A DNA stretch of 64,000 bases from Stictocephala bisonia (lineage: Eukaryota; Arthropoda; Insecta; Hemiptera; Membracidae): contig JAQJVL010000421.1 in assembly GCA_035578905.1 (NCBI GenBank), forward strand, positions 124,001 to 188,000. The letters are read 5' to 3'. The stretch's first letter is position 1. Each line of letters opens with the position of its first letter. Below are positions 52,784 to 64,000 of the stretch, piece after piece. The notes under the pieces are model-generated. The model was not told where the DNA came from and did no database searches. It saw only the letters and a list, made by a program, of their open reading frames with translations. Made by a program: the position numbers and the translations under genes.

Positions 52784-54928
52784 AATTAGGTTATATTACG
52801 CACTAGTGATTTAAATTACCCAGTCCGTCCGACCGCAAGGGCCATGCGCCTGTCTCTAGCCCACAGGGGCTTCCCACATCCTCCGAAATTGCTTCCGCAA
52901 TCTGGCACCCCCACCTGACAGCCCCAGCTGGCCACAGTGTCACGTTAGTAATCAATTTGTGACGTCATCAATGAGTGTATGTAACAAGACAAATATTCGC
53001 CGAACGAAAAACTACTATACGTGTAATATCTGAAGTATTACAGGTTTACTTAGATACTTTAGATAAGCTGAAATAACCTGTTTTTTAAAAATAATTTTAC
53101 ATAAAACTATGTTAATATATATAAACGTGAGGCTCACTCATGGAAAAAATACAAATTTACGTCAAACCGGTACAATGGAAACATCTCCTCTACTGAGGCA
53201 TTACAACGCAGTGGTTTTGCAACAGTCTTTATTTGCCTTAGAAACTTAAAAAATAAGGAGCAGCAGAAAAATTAAATATAAAAAAAAAAAATAGGAATGA
53301 AACTACTAAGAAAAATCAATAGGCCAGTTGAGAGAGAGGGATATGGATAAAGAGACCGATAGAAGAACTATTTAAACAAATGCAAATCATTACATTCAAA
53401 TTTAGGAAAATATGAGCAATATTTTTATGGAAATAGTCTCAGGATCAATGTAAAAATAGTGACAAAAAAGATAACAAATATAGTGAAGAAGAGTAAAACT
53501 AAAACGGATTTGATGACAGAAACCATGGCAGATCTCATAATCCTAAACATATCTGAAGGAGGCATGTCAGGAGGAGTACAGGAAAAAATCAGAAAAAAGA
53601 AGATCACAAAAACAAAAAACCTCAAATTTTATTAAAAGGTCAGGAAAGAAGTGAAAAAAAGATAGGAAGGCAGATCATAGAAAATACACAAGATGTTATG
53701 GGAAGAAATATACCATGGCGGGTGATTGCGTTTGAGCTTTCTCCATACAGGGGAATTTTAGAAAGTAATAATAAACTGGAGGATCACAATGCAAGAATTT
53801 GATTTCAGATACAAGTAAAACAATATTATTGTATTGATAAAGTTAAGTGATTATTAAATATTATATGAATTATGTATATATATTTTTTAAATAGAAACAT
53901 TGCTGGAACATGTAATATGTTTTCGTTAAAATAAAGAGTTAATGTTAAAAAGTTGTCGTTTTTAAGTTTACTTCTTGAGTTCAGTTTAAATTATTATTTA
54001 TGTCAAACTATATCCCATTTTTTTTGTATTATGAGATAATGAGAAGTACTATTTAAAATTAAATAAATCTACATTTGTAATATAAATAATTCAATCGTGT
54101 ATTTGTTTTGTTGTTCTTATAAAACATTTGAGAATATACAACTTATATACATTTGAGAAAGTTCTATATTATTACAGCTATGCTCCAATAAGTCTGGCAG
54201 TTTATAACAAAATAGCAGAGGGAAACTATACGGAAACTATGAACTGTCTGTCCTCTTAAAAAAGTTTGTAAATAAAGAACAGCGAGGACAAACTAACAAC
54301 GCTGCACTTTACGTCAACTTTGGGATGTCGGCAGAATACAAAGTGCCACAGTCTTTATGGCAATATCGTGAGTGTTTACTTTAGTTACTGTTGGATGTTT
54401 ATGGACCGACATTTATGATATAACTTTAAATAAATAACAGACAATCTGATTAATATATATTGTGGTCATTAAAAAGGTTAAGCTTAAATTATTACTTATC
54501 AATCAGAGTAATAATTGTTTGAAAACTACATTACTAAATGCCTTTTGTATTAGTGTATTAAGTTAGTAAACGATCTTTTACGATATCAATTTTATAACAC
54601 TCTTTGTAAGTATCTCTTGTACATATTCTTAATTACAAAAAATATACGTTTCCCAATAAAAATCTAACTACTCGAATGAATACAATTGTATACTTTTATT
54701 TATTTTTTGTTGTTGTCTTAAAATTTATTTTCTTAATTGTCTGCAGGTATTTCTTAATTTTTTTATAATACATTAACTTTAATAAAGACATCTGAAAGAA
54801 AGTAGGTTATTTATTTTTTATTGATAAACTTAATAATATTTTATAAATTGCCATTTTATAGCATAAAGTATTTGGACAATCACAACTTTTATGTCTATGG
54901 TTGAATATAGCAAATTATTATCATTTAA

Positions 54929-55266
54929 GGACCTTTCCCGTTAATTCAACACCACTACTTTTTCAGTTACTACACTACCACTACATTTTCTATCGCAACT
55001 ACAGTTAGGTTAGCTCAGGTCATATCAAGTTAGGTGGCTACTAAAGTTTATCAAAAACTGGTAAATCCAATGATTGACTTACCACCGAATGCGCTCTCCG
55101 CGTGTAAGTTCTTGGAATGCGATAAGATAAGGCCAGCGATATCGGATAAGGAATGACACAGTGACTAAAAACTGAGAACAGTTTTTGGGGAGTTGCAATA
55201 TTTATTAAGAGGTAGTGAATTAACGGAAACAAAAAGAAAAGTAGTAGTAAATTAACGGAAAAGTCC
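54929..55266 (+). mobile_element. Tourist-like inverted-repeat element, copy 3 (complete, 338 bp)
   Basis: The left end is GGACCTTTCCCGTTAATTCA and the right end is TAAATTAACGGAAAAGTCC, which is the inverted counterpart. TAA is duplicated directly outside (54926-54928 and 55267-55269). A TAA duplication and short size fit non-autonomous PIF/Harbinger (Tourist-like) elements. The core with AATCCAATGATTGACTTACC is shared with copies 1 and 2. Confidence 0.85.
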
Positions 55267-55338
55267 TAAATTAATTCAATACTATGTCAAATAATTTCTT
55301 TATATCTACTAAATCTATGGGGCCTACTATATTATTAA

Positions 55339-55342
<4 letters not shown>

Positions 55343-55396
<54 letters not shown>
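55343..55396. repeat. (AT)27 microsatellite
   Basis: Uninterrupted AT dinucleotides, 74 bp to the right of the TAA duplication of the Tourist-like copy. Confidence 0.97.
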
Positions 55397-55398
<2 letters not shown>

Positions 55399-55802
55399 AA
55401 GGAAAACGAATAATAGTACAACTGTCTTTTGATAAGTACTCATGACACTATCTAACATATAGTACATTTTTTGAGGAACAATGCAGTTTAACACTGGTCG
55501 TATTTTTTCGTAGCTATTTTAAGACCTTCACTTTACTACTGACACTTTAAATTTCATCATAATATAAAATGTGTATTTACAAATTAAGCTGTAGAACAAT
55601 AAATGATTCTATCATGTGTTTTATTTTAATAATAATAATCTAAAATAACTATCTGAATGTGTAAAATACTAAGGCGATAAATAAATTATATTATATTTTT
55701 TGATATTTAATTAGAATTTAATATCAAACAACGTTTATGGAAACAATAGGCATATGTACATAATTATATTAATGTAAGTAAATTTAGTAAATTGTTTTTT
55801 AA

Positions 55803-56033
55803 TGAGCATAATAATACGTGTTGGTACATATACAGTACAAGTAAATGTCACACAATAAAAATGTATTACAATATAAGTACAAAATGCACAAGTATATAAC
55901 AATACAAGTACAAAATTCACAAATATATAGTGATCGATTTCGGTGAACAACGCTCAACTTCTTCAGACCAGAGGGATTCACAAAAGAATCCATTTGTAAT
56001 ACATTTGTGTTGTGTGACGTTTACTTGTACTGT
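55803..56033. mobile_element. Foldback element family, copy C
   Basis: Begins GAGCATAATAATACGTGTTG and contains GTACAAGTAAATGTCACACA, GTGATCGATTTCGGTGAAC and CAGACCAGAGGGATTCACAA. It ends TTGTGTGACGTTTACTTGTA. The right inner arm present in copy B is missing, so this is a deleted member. Confidence 0.8.
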
Positions 56034-56340
56034 TTGAGTAAATATATTGATTATTTTAATATTTATAATTGATACACTTTTTTCAATGTTTTCGTGTATT
56101 CAATAATATTTTATGCTGATCTAACTGGATCTACTATAATTGTTAATATTCAACAGTGTTGAAAATTTACTAAAAGCATGGACATTGTAAATTAATTTAT
56201 ACTGTAATCTATAATATCATAAAAACTATATGTTTATTATAAATAAAGACGTTTTATGTACATTTGAACACCTTCTATTACATAATAAATTATTAATGAA
56301 ATCAATGCTATCACTCACTGATATAAATAATGGCTGGAGT

Positions 56341-56372
56341 GTTGTTATTGCTCATTTGGGAGCAATAACAAC
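56341..56372. repeat. Perfect 13-bp stem-loop
   Basis: GTTGTTATTGCTC (56341-56353), loop ATTTGG, exact complement at 56360-56372. It sits at the edge of a GC-richer patch (56.33-56.52 kb) of unknown nature. Confidence 0.85.
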
Positions 56373-57441
56373 CGTTGGACAGCCTGGTAATGGTGTACTG
56401 ACCACAGACAGCAGAGCAATCTACAACGAACGTCATGCCTCGCCACTGCTACCAAATGGCGCAACGAAAATGGCTGCCAGTCACTGTCCTATGTCAATCG
56501 AATTTCAGTTTGTTGGGTTTTTATTATATCTATCTTCAATTCAATCAGAGCTACATCATTAATAATTCAACTTGTTTTCAAATTACATTGTGAATCCAAA
56601 ATATTGACGTATGAGTAAACTAATATGTAAACAGAATATTTTAAATTTAGTAATAGCTTTGTTAGCCAATAAATAGTTCGCAACTGGCTATCAAAGTATA
56701 GTGGATTTCAAATTTATTTAGTGGTTCCAACTTACTTAAAAAAAAAAAAAAACTTATGAGTCAATTTACAAAAACCTAAAGACTTATGTGAACTTTATTT
56801 AAGGAGTAAAATATTACTGTTAGCTTTGTTGGGAAAGCATTGTCTGAAGTCTCATTGACTGAGTCATAGTGGTGGAAAACACGTTTAGAGAGAAATCCGC
56901 TTTTTTATCATTATTTTTAAACATCAAACTTTTCATATATTGTTCTAGGTCTCTTTGCTTTGAGCCTCAAAAAAAGAAAAGAACTCATGTTTCAAACATT
57001 ACCATTCTGTCATTTTATGAACTGATTTGATCTTCAATTTAATAAAAAGTAGAATTATAAAAATTATAATAAAAAGTAGAGTTCTCAATTATATTTATCT
57101 AAAATACCCAAAACAACTACATGTTATAAACCCAGAATTCTTATCTAACTGTCGTGTCTTGTTACATAAGATAAAATATCATACGTAGACAAAATAAATT
57201 ACAAACCTTTCGTTTTGTTTTTTGGTTTTTTTTTATTTTATTATTTGGAATTATAATTATTTGTAAGATGGCATGACTATTCAGATAAAGACAATATTAC
57301 TTTTTAAGGATATAGTTATGTATTTCAAGATTATCTGATATGATTTGAAAGATTTATACAAACTATTTCAAAAGTAGAGTAAGTAAGTGACATCTGAAGT
57401 CTAAAGAGGTCTAGAATCAATCTTAAACTTTGTGTGTGTGA

Positions 57442-57465
57442 TTTTTTTTTTTTTTTTTTTTTTTT
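57442..57465. repeat. Poly-T run (24)
   Basis: A run of T after a short GT repeat. It could be the tail of a retroposed sequence on the minus strand, but no body was recognised. Confidence 0.9.
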
Positions 57466-59969
57466 GACTATACACAGACATTCAAAAAATATACACAAAA
57501 ATAGGTAAACTGTTAGTTGGCATTCCCTATTAAATAATTGGCACTACACTTTATTAAACACGAGCTCTTTCTCATTAAATCAATCACGATAATACCAATA
57601 GTTAATAATAAGTTAATTTAGTTGTTATAAAGAATACATTCAGGAATTTAATTTCATTACATTTTCATGCAGCCCCATGATCTAAAACTTTAGAACTACA
57701 TAATGAATATATATATGACATGCTTTACCTTTTGAATGTTTGTTAATTAATGTAATAGAGTATGCGAATTTGTGTAAGTACTCATAAAATTAAAAAAATG
57801 TTAAATCAAAAGTTGTGTGCTAAGTTATTATTAATATGTTTATATTCAAGCAGGATAAAAAGATTTTCTATTGAAAAATAAAAACAGTACTTTCATATTA
57901 TTACGTATACAACTGTAAATCAATAAACTAGTAATATAATAATTTATTTCATAAATATTTACTAAACAAGAGTGTTCATATAACGTTTTATGCAAGATTT
58001 TAATACAATCCTGTATTATGTCATATATGTTGAACTGTTCGAATATGTTAATAATGTTAATAATATGTTAATATGTTAATAAAGAGGTACTGACAAACCA
58101 ATAAGCCATCATTACTACGTATTTACGAAAAAACTCATTTTAAGGCATGTTTTTTTTCAAATAAAATTCATTTAAATAATTATATAATAATTATATATAA
58201 CATTTAAAAGGAAACGTACCATTTTATACAAGAAAATATTGTAACTGCATAATTTATTTCAGTCGCGTTGGCATTGTGGGTAATTCTCTAACCTTATGAG
58301 CTGATTATTAAAATTAACTTTTTTGTATTAAAAAATGGTTTGTAACAAAGCCTTGAAAATAGTTTTGTGTGATGGAAATAAAGATAACTAAATGAGTGAC
58401 TGTAATGGTAATGGAAGACCGCCTTAGGACGCACAACTCCCTCACCCTCCCCCCGTCAGAGGAAAGTTTCAAAACTAGTATGGACCTTTATTACGAAAGT
58501 ACTGTACGAGAGACACATCCTACTTGGACATTTTATTGGCTTATCTCTCAACTAGAGGGAGGCAGAAATGACGAAATCTTTGTTCAGTGTCATGCTGCTG
58601 ACTACAATGTAAGGTGTAGACCACTGGACTCCAAGTAACTTCTCTCTGTGGTCATGTTCATCATCACGTTTCGGCCCACATTATCAGTTTTTGGGATGTT
58701 GAACGTCTATAATTTTACTAAAATTTAATGTCTTCTTTGTAATAATATTTCTTAATTGTATTTATAGAATTGTTGAACTGCTGTGTTATATGTTTTATAT
58801 GCCCTACATAAAGTGTTGTTCCTCCGCATCATATTTCGATAGTAAACAGTCCAACTATAGATAACTAATATTGCTTAGAGAAGACAAACGCACGATTATT
58901 TCATTAAATATAGCTAGCCCTATTTGATGAAGATAAAACCTATGAAATATGTAAACTCCATTTAAATAAGTGTTGCAGTATACACTTCCATCGATAATTA
59001 AAGTTTACAATATTATATATAACTTTAAGTAAGTTACACAAATCTTTTTTAGTTTGAAATATATTTATATGAGTTTATATCAAATTTGAAAACAACTTCA
59101 GTCCGTTGTATAAAATACACCCACATACTTACATTACATTCGATTAGGTGTATAAATCAATAAATTCCTTTTCACCATACTGTGTAAAAATTGTTTGCCA
59201 CTAAGCACTTCAAAGATTTCATTATTTCATTTTGTAAGAGTGATTGCAGTCTTTTAAAATACTATCCAAAGACTCGCAGAGCTTCTTACTGCTTCATTAT
59301 TGTCGGAGATGAAATTCAACAAAGCTCTCTGTCCCAGCAGTTGGTGGAGGATTACAGTCTTGAAAACGTTTATAGCCACAGCAGGGTTCACATTCCAGAT
59401 ATAGTTATGATCTTTAAGTCATTCTAGCTTTTTGATGACTGCTTCCTCGAGACAGTTAAAGTTAGAAGGGTGTCTGTGAAGTATATTCATTTGTTTATAT
59501 TGTATCCTTAAACTCTAGAACTTTAACAATCGTATAATGCCTAATATGATAAATACATCAAGTATAACATTGATGAAATTACGAATACAATTAATAAAGG
59601 AAGAAATATCTATATAGTTAAATCATAGCATTCAGAAAGTGATTATTGGAAAAAAAAATTATAGTATATTTCCCAGTAAAACTTCCTCCTTTGTACATTT
59701 AAACTTCAATGAAGTCATACTAAAGTTTATGCAAGGTTATAAAAACATAAATAAATCAACTCTTAAATTTAAAATGTAGAATTTTCTTTTACTGTAGTAA
59801 TCAAATAAAAAATACACACTTGCTAAACATTTATAATTTGATTGGTTTAAATTGTACCTATTGATTGTACCAAATTAAATATTAATAATTTTAAGAAATT
59901 TTATTATTTGTGTTTTATAATATTATACATACCTCACTTATTAATAACCATTAAGACGCTGATCTTAAT

Positions 59970-60263
59970 TGGCGATTATGAGGGAGAATAAGTATGATGA
60001 ATGTAGACGAACGAGTGTAGTCATTGATACTAACTAATGTCAAATGATCCTTAAAAAGAGCTATTTTTAATAGCCCAATAGCAACTAAAGGACCTACAGC
60101 TTCACGTGGAATCCAAACGACGTACTATTGGCCTGGTTTTCAGGTAATTGACAAGCCATATACTCAGATCTTCTCCGTATTCTACATCTGGACCCAGACT
60201 ACCATCCAACAAGGACACACATGATCTATAATAGTGGTCACATCGATGGAAACCATTCAGCTG
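59970..60263 (+). repeat. Dispersed repeat C, copy 2
   Basis: Contains GTAGACGAACGAGTGTAGT, CACGTGGAATCCAAACGAC, GGTTTTCAGGTAATTGAC, GACTACCATCCAACAAGG and ATCGATGGAAACCAT in the order of copy 1 at 50.5 kb. Confidence 0.75.
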
Positions 60264-62089
60264 AATTACTTCAATGACGTTTAAATGTACATAGCTAAAT
60301 ACAGTAAAAGTATTAAATGGTAATAAATTATTAATATTTTTATGATATATATAAAATTCAAACAAAAAATGTATAGGCTTATTGTTTAGTCGAATAAATA
60401 CTATATAATAAATTTATAACAATTAATACAAGAAAACCGTATGATAATATACTTGTGCGAAACGCCTTGAATCGTAAATAAGTAGTCTTTTTGTAAGCAA
60501 CCACACTCCGAAATTCGAACGAGAAACCAATTTACCTAAACGCATACTTCATTGATAGCTCTCGTAATAATTTCCTAATTCTTCTCACCTATCCATGTAT
60601 ACACATACAGAAGCGATATTACTCTCTCTCTCACCGTTACACGCACGTAAATAATAGTCATATCACACTTCTCTACATACTATGAAATTGATAGCCCACC
60701 GCTACCTTATAGGTACGTTAGTGACAGACTTCCCAGTATTGTACATATCTACGATAGTAACGGCCCTCATAATTACCTATTATGTACGATTTTATAACTC
60801 TCTCACCCATTAATACACCCACGAAAGATGATTATCCCCTGACCTACCTAGACTGCACATGCGTGAAGGTGTCTGGGTTCATTGTAGTTATACCATGTCT
60901 GAATCGATTTTGGGAGTGATATATAATTTTTCATACATAATGATTATTTTGCACCAGCCATCATAAAAATAGGACTTACGAAAGAGGCCCGTTTTAATTT
61001 TGGATATACATTTAGTTCAATGAATTAAAATAATCGTTTACGAACGTTTTCTCGTACGAATAAAAAAAAAAATATTCCTTAATATGACAATACTTACTAT
61101 ATCGTCTCTAATTTCAAAACTAATAACTAGCCACACAAATAAACTCACCATCTTCATCGGACCTCTTCGTCCCATAACATATGTAGCATCAATTTTTAAT
61201 TTTTATGATGTGCTAGTGTATTTATTTTTATTTAAAAGCTTCAATTGTATAATAGTCCCGCCCCATACCAAAGTGACTGGAGGTCTCAAGGGTTATTGTT
61301 TTCACGTTTATTGTCCGATGTGTTCCTATTGAAAGCGGATTCTACCCTCTCCATATCAAATTTCACCTATTACACCATATCTACTTTGGCCTTCTAGGGA
61401 TGTGTTCCTTTATAATTGGTTTTCAATACGTTCTTCAGTCGACATTCTTCTTGACAAATACGTCCTAGCATTCTGTACATGATCTGTACCCTATTTTAAT
61501 GAATCAGATTATGTATGTAATATTGTAAAGATATATCTTTGTTCTATTGTGCTTTCTTCTACGCATTCCTTGTTCATATATTGTCAATAAATTGTTTTAA
61601 GGTGTTCATTTCCAAAAAAAATTATTTCTTTTCTGTTTTTACTCTGTCTCCATGTTTCAGTAATACTGGCCAACACATTTTTGGTACATTCTAATTTTTG
61701 TTTTCTAGAACATAGATTTTTATGAAAGAATCCTACTGCATTTGTATAAACGCCCAGTTAAAAAAAGAATTACATAGTGAGTTCATTTGTTTTTTAACTT
61801 GCACAGAGTAATAAAAGAATGTAAAGAACATATATTTTAATGACTATACGTTGAGTTAATGAGACACCTAACTATCATACAAAAGCTATTTTACAAAAAA
61901 AGTCATAGGAATAAGTTTTGATTGACATGTATTAGTTTCTACTTAAAAACTAATTTATATAACGTTTTATACCTTTATAATGTTATGTTAAGTTATAGTA
62001 AGCTATAACGAAGAGTATTTAGAATAAAAATGTCATTATGATATTTTAAAAGTCATATAAAACAGCCACCAAAGCTGCAGGAAGCTTAT

Positions 62090-62200
62090 AAGTTACGGTT
62101 ATTTCATGGAAGGCCAACCATCTGGCGACGCTAGCCGTAACTCTTCAACACAATCCAATAAAACTTAGCTGTAAGCGTTGGGAAACTTTGTTTGCTTTTG
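62090..62200 (+). repeat. Dispersed repeat D, copy 2
   Basis: TACGGTTATTTCATGGAAGG, CCGTAACTCTTCAACACA, CCAATAAA and GGGAAACTTTGTTTGC match copy 1 at 45.15 kb, with an extra insertion near AACTTAGCTGTAAGCG. Confidence 0.75.
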
Positions 62201-63879
62201 TAAACTTATATGTTTGATTCCTTGTTTTAACAAATATGTCTTCGAAATGTTAGCCTTAAACTTGTTTCAGGAAATCCATAGATACTGTCCATTCAGTGTT
62301 TGGTTTAAATATACATTATAACAATATATATATATTAAAACTATATCTAACCAAAAGATATTTGACGTTTTAAACAGTATCTTCTCTGTGTGTAGTCCTA
62401 AATAGCATGTCATTTACTTTTCTATTACCGAATTCAATGTAACAAATAACTTTCTATCCATTCGATTTATATTAGAATTAAATATTCGTTATCTTATTTA
62501 TTTAAATTGTATTCGCATTTTAGATAATATGATTTTAATAAAACGTGACACTAATAACATTTAGTAAAACCGTAAAGAATATGTAGTAAATTAGTAAATA
62601 CTAAAGCATTTTCAATGATACTTTTATTTCTTTAGGAATTAAATGAATTGCTGTATTATTTTTGGAAAATATTTCTCAACTTTAATTTTAATCATATTCT
62701 TAAAATTTTATTTTTTTTCAGATTTTTTTTTCAGATTTAGAATTTTTAGCTGATATTTTTCATAGCAGATATGAACAAGAATATGACAAAATGTTTATAA
62801 TGGAAAAGTTGGAAAAGTAAAAAATATTTAAAAAGAGAACTTTTTTTGTAAATAAATTGTTGTGGATATTACAATTTTGCGGAATTTTTTTCCTGATACC
62901 AATTATGGCAGCGTTTTTGCAATTAGACATTTATTAAGTGTCTATCCATTGCAAATGTAACTTAACCTAAACAAACCTATCTTGACCAAAACTAAACTAT
63001 CGATATCGCACATAGCCTTATCCTAACAAACATATTCTTACTAAAACTGACAAATTTTCGAGCTTACTAATGACTGGATTACAAAAGCGTTACTATACAG
63101 TATTAGGGTACTCCGATGTTGATAATAATTGGTTTAAATCGATTAATAAATAATAGAGTTGGTATGATTTTAATACTAGAGAGGAACACCAGCTGATTTG
63201 GATTCATACTAAACAGTTATTGGTTCACTAACCAAAATATTTTACTAGTAACACTTGTAAATAACAATGACGTATGACACTGGATATTCCACAAACGGTT
63301 CATAAATAATTTGCACAATTATCAACCCATAAGACTTTCAAAACTTACCAAAATTTAACATAATAAGTAAAATATCAATGCTACGACTGACGCACTGATT
63401 ACATTAGTACTATAAATATGAACATCAATAATATTGAGTTTAGCTCTCCTTCTTCCGTAAGTTATTCCACTTACATTTCTCTATGAAATAGTAAACCCAC
63501 TTAATGCAAATTCACTTAAAACATATGTAAGACCGTTTTCACATATGCCTATTCAGTAAGTGAATTCGCAACGTTTAGGCATCTTTTAGTACAGTCTCAC
63601 AGTAGGTGAGTATGCAGTGTTTATTTTTTAAACTTAACTTTATTTTTACTCCTGTTAATTATTAGGACAACCTAACTTCATTTGAAAAAAATATTCTTTC
63701 GTCTAAAATTTCAAGATTACTTTTTCCCGACGAAGTTGGTTAGTTCTTTTTAGGAATTGCAATTATATTTACTTATAGTAATTATAGTAAATGAAAATAA
63801 AATTAAAGTTTTAAAGCCAAGTAGTAAACTAAACCTTTCCTTCTACTTAAACGAGTACTTTGATATTCAGTAAGAGTAG

Positions 63880-63930
63880 TTAGTTCAATCCCATCTTCAT
63901 AAGCTAAAGGTTCTCAGTTCGATCCCAATC
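63880..63930 (+). repeat. Pair of B-box-like words
   Basis: TAGTTCAATCCC (63881) and CAGTTCGATCCC (63915) lie 34 bases apart, as in tRNA-derived repeats. No A-box or tRNA fold was seen. Confidence 0.3.
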
Positions 63931-64000
63931 AGAGTCGTAACATATTTTTAAAGGGATCAGCTTATATTAACCGGCTGTACATTTGTAATTGCTATAAATT

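Larger units (their letters stand above)
49141..64000. other. 5' intron or upstream flank of the Ig gene, AT-rich
   Basis: No convincing exon was found in these 14.9 kb. The missing signal-peptide exon would have to end in phase 1 with a minus-strand GT donor. I looked in the GC-richer patches (51.24-51.64, 52.82-52.96, 54.29-54.36, 56.33-56.52, 58.40-58.67 and 60.58-60.90 kb) and saw no ATG followed by a signal peptide and donor. The stretch holds repeat copies listed separately, two AT microsatellites, a poly-T run and SINE-like pieces. The rest is featureless AT-rich DNA. Confidence 0.6.

Noticed and set aside
53425..53625. Hydrophobic minus-strand frame that looked like a signal-peptide exon
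   Set aside because: It starts at TTG, not ATG, and the hydrophobicity comes from a purine-rich plus strand. No suitable phase 1 donor follows.

Overview
The window looks like AT-rich nuclear DNA from an insect. A hemipteran is plausible, judging from the repeat types and the transposon family, but this is inference. Almost all of it is non-coding. There is no sign of bacterial or organellar gene organisation. The long GA, CT and AT microsatellites, minisatellites, foldback elements and decayed transposons are typical of a large repeat-rich arthropod genome.

One real host gene is visible, on the minus strand. I reconstructed five coding exons by splice sites and reading phase: 49140-48772, 26297-26180, 20966-20788, 18194-18135 and 15740-15651 (stop codon at 15660-15658). 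They join without a frame break into 268 residues: a V-type immunoglobulin domain, a second Ig domain split over two exons, a short Pro/Thr-rich stalk, and a hydrophobic C-terminus suggesting a GPI anchor or a short membrane segment. The product resembles insect two-Ig cell-surface proteins of the beaten-path type. I cannot name the exact orthologue. The signal-peptide exon was not found and probably lies upstream, in the large 5' intron or outside the window. The gene covers at least 33.5 kb, and its largest intron is 22.5 kb.

Layout from left to right. Positions 1-13 kb are the 3' flank (or far 3' UTR), holding a G-rich minisatellite, a 1.3-kb GA tract, a non-LTR retrotransposon relic (7180-7600), a 180-bp hairpin element and a 17-bp minisatellite. 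Positions 13.1-26.3 kb hold the 3' half of the gene, with an approximately 83-bp minisatellite (14.1-15.1 kb) between the last coding exon and a possible 3' UTR exon. Positions 26.3-48.8 kb are the giant intron. It carries a complete but inactivated DNA transposon with terminal inverted repeats and TTA target duplications (29742-32085), a tRNA-like sequence, a 0.95-kb CT/CCCT tract, and members of two small inverted-repeat element families. Positions 49.1-64 kb are 5' intron or flank, with further copies of these families, two AT microsatellites and SINE-like fragments.

Two short-element families recur in the window. One is a foldback family (42.6, 44.5 and 55.8 kb). The other is a Tourist-like family with GGAC... 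termini and a TAA duplication (about 19.8, 36.9 and 54.9 kb). No RNA gene, operon, CRISPR array or prokaryotic feature was found.
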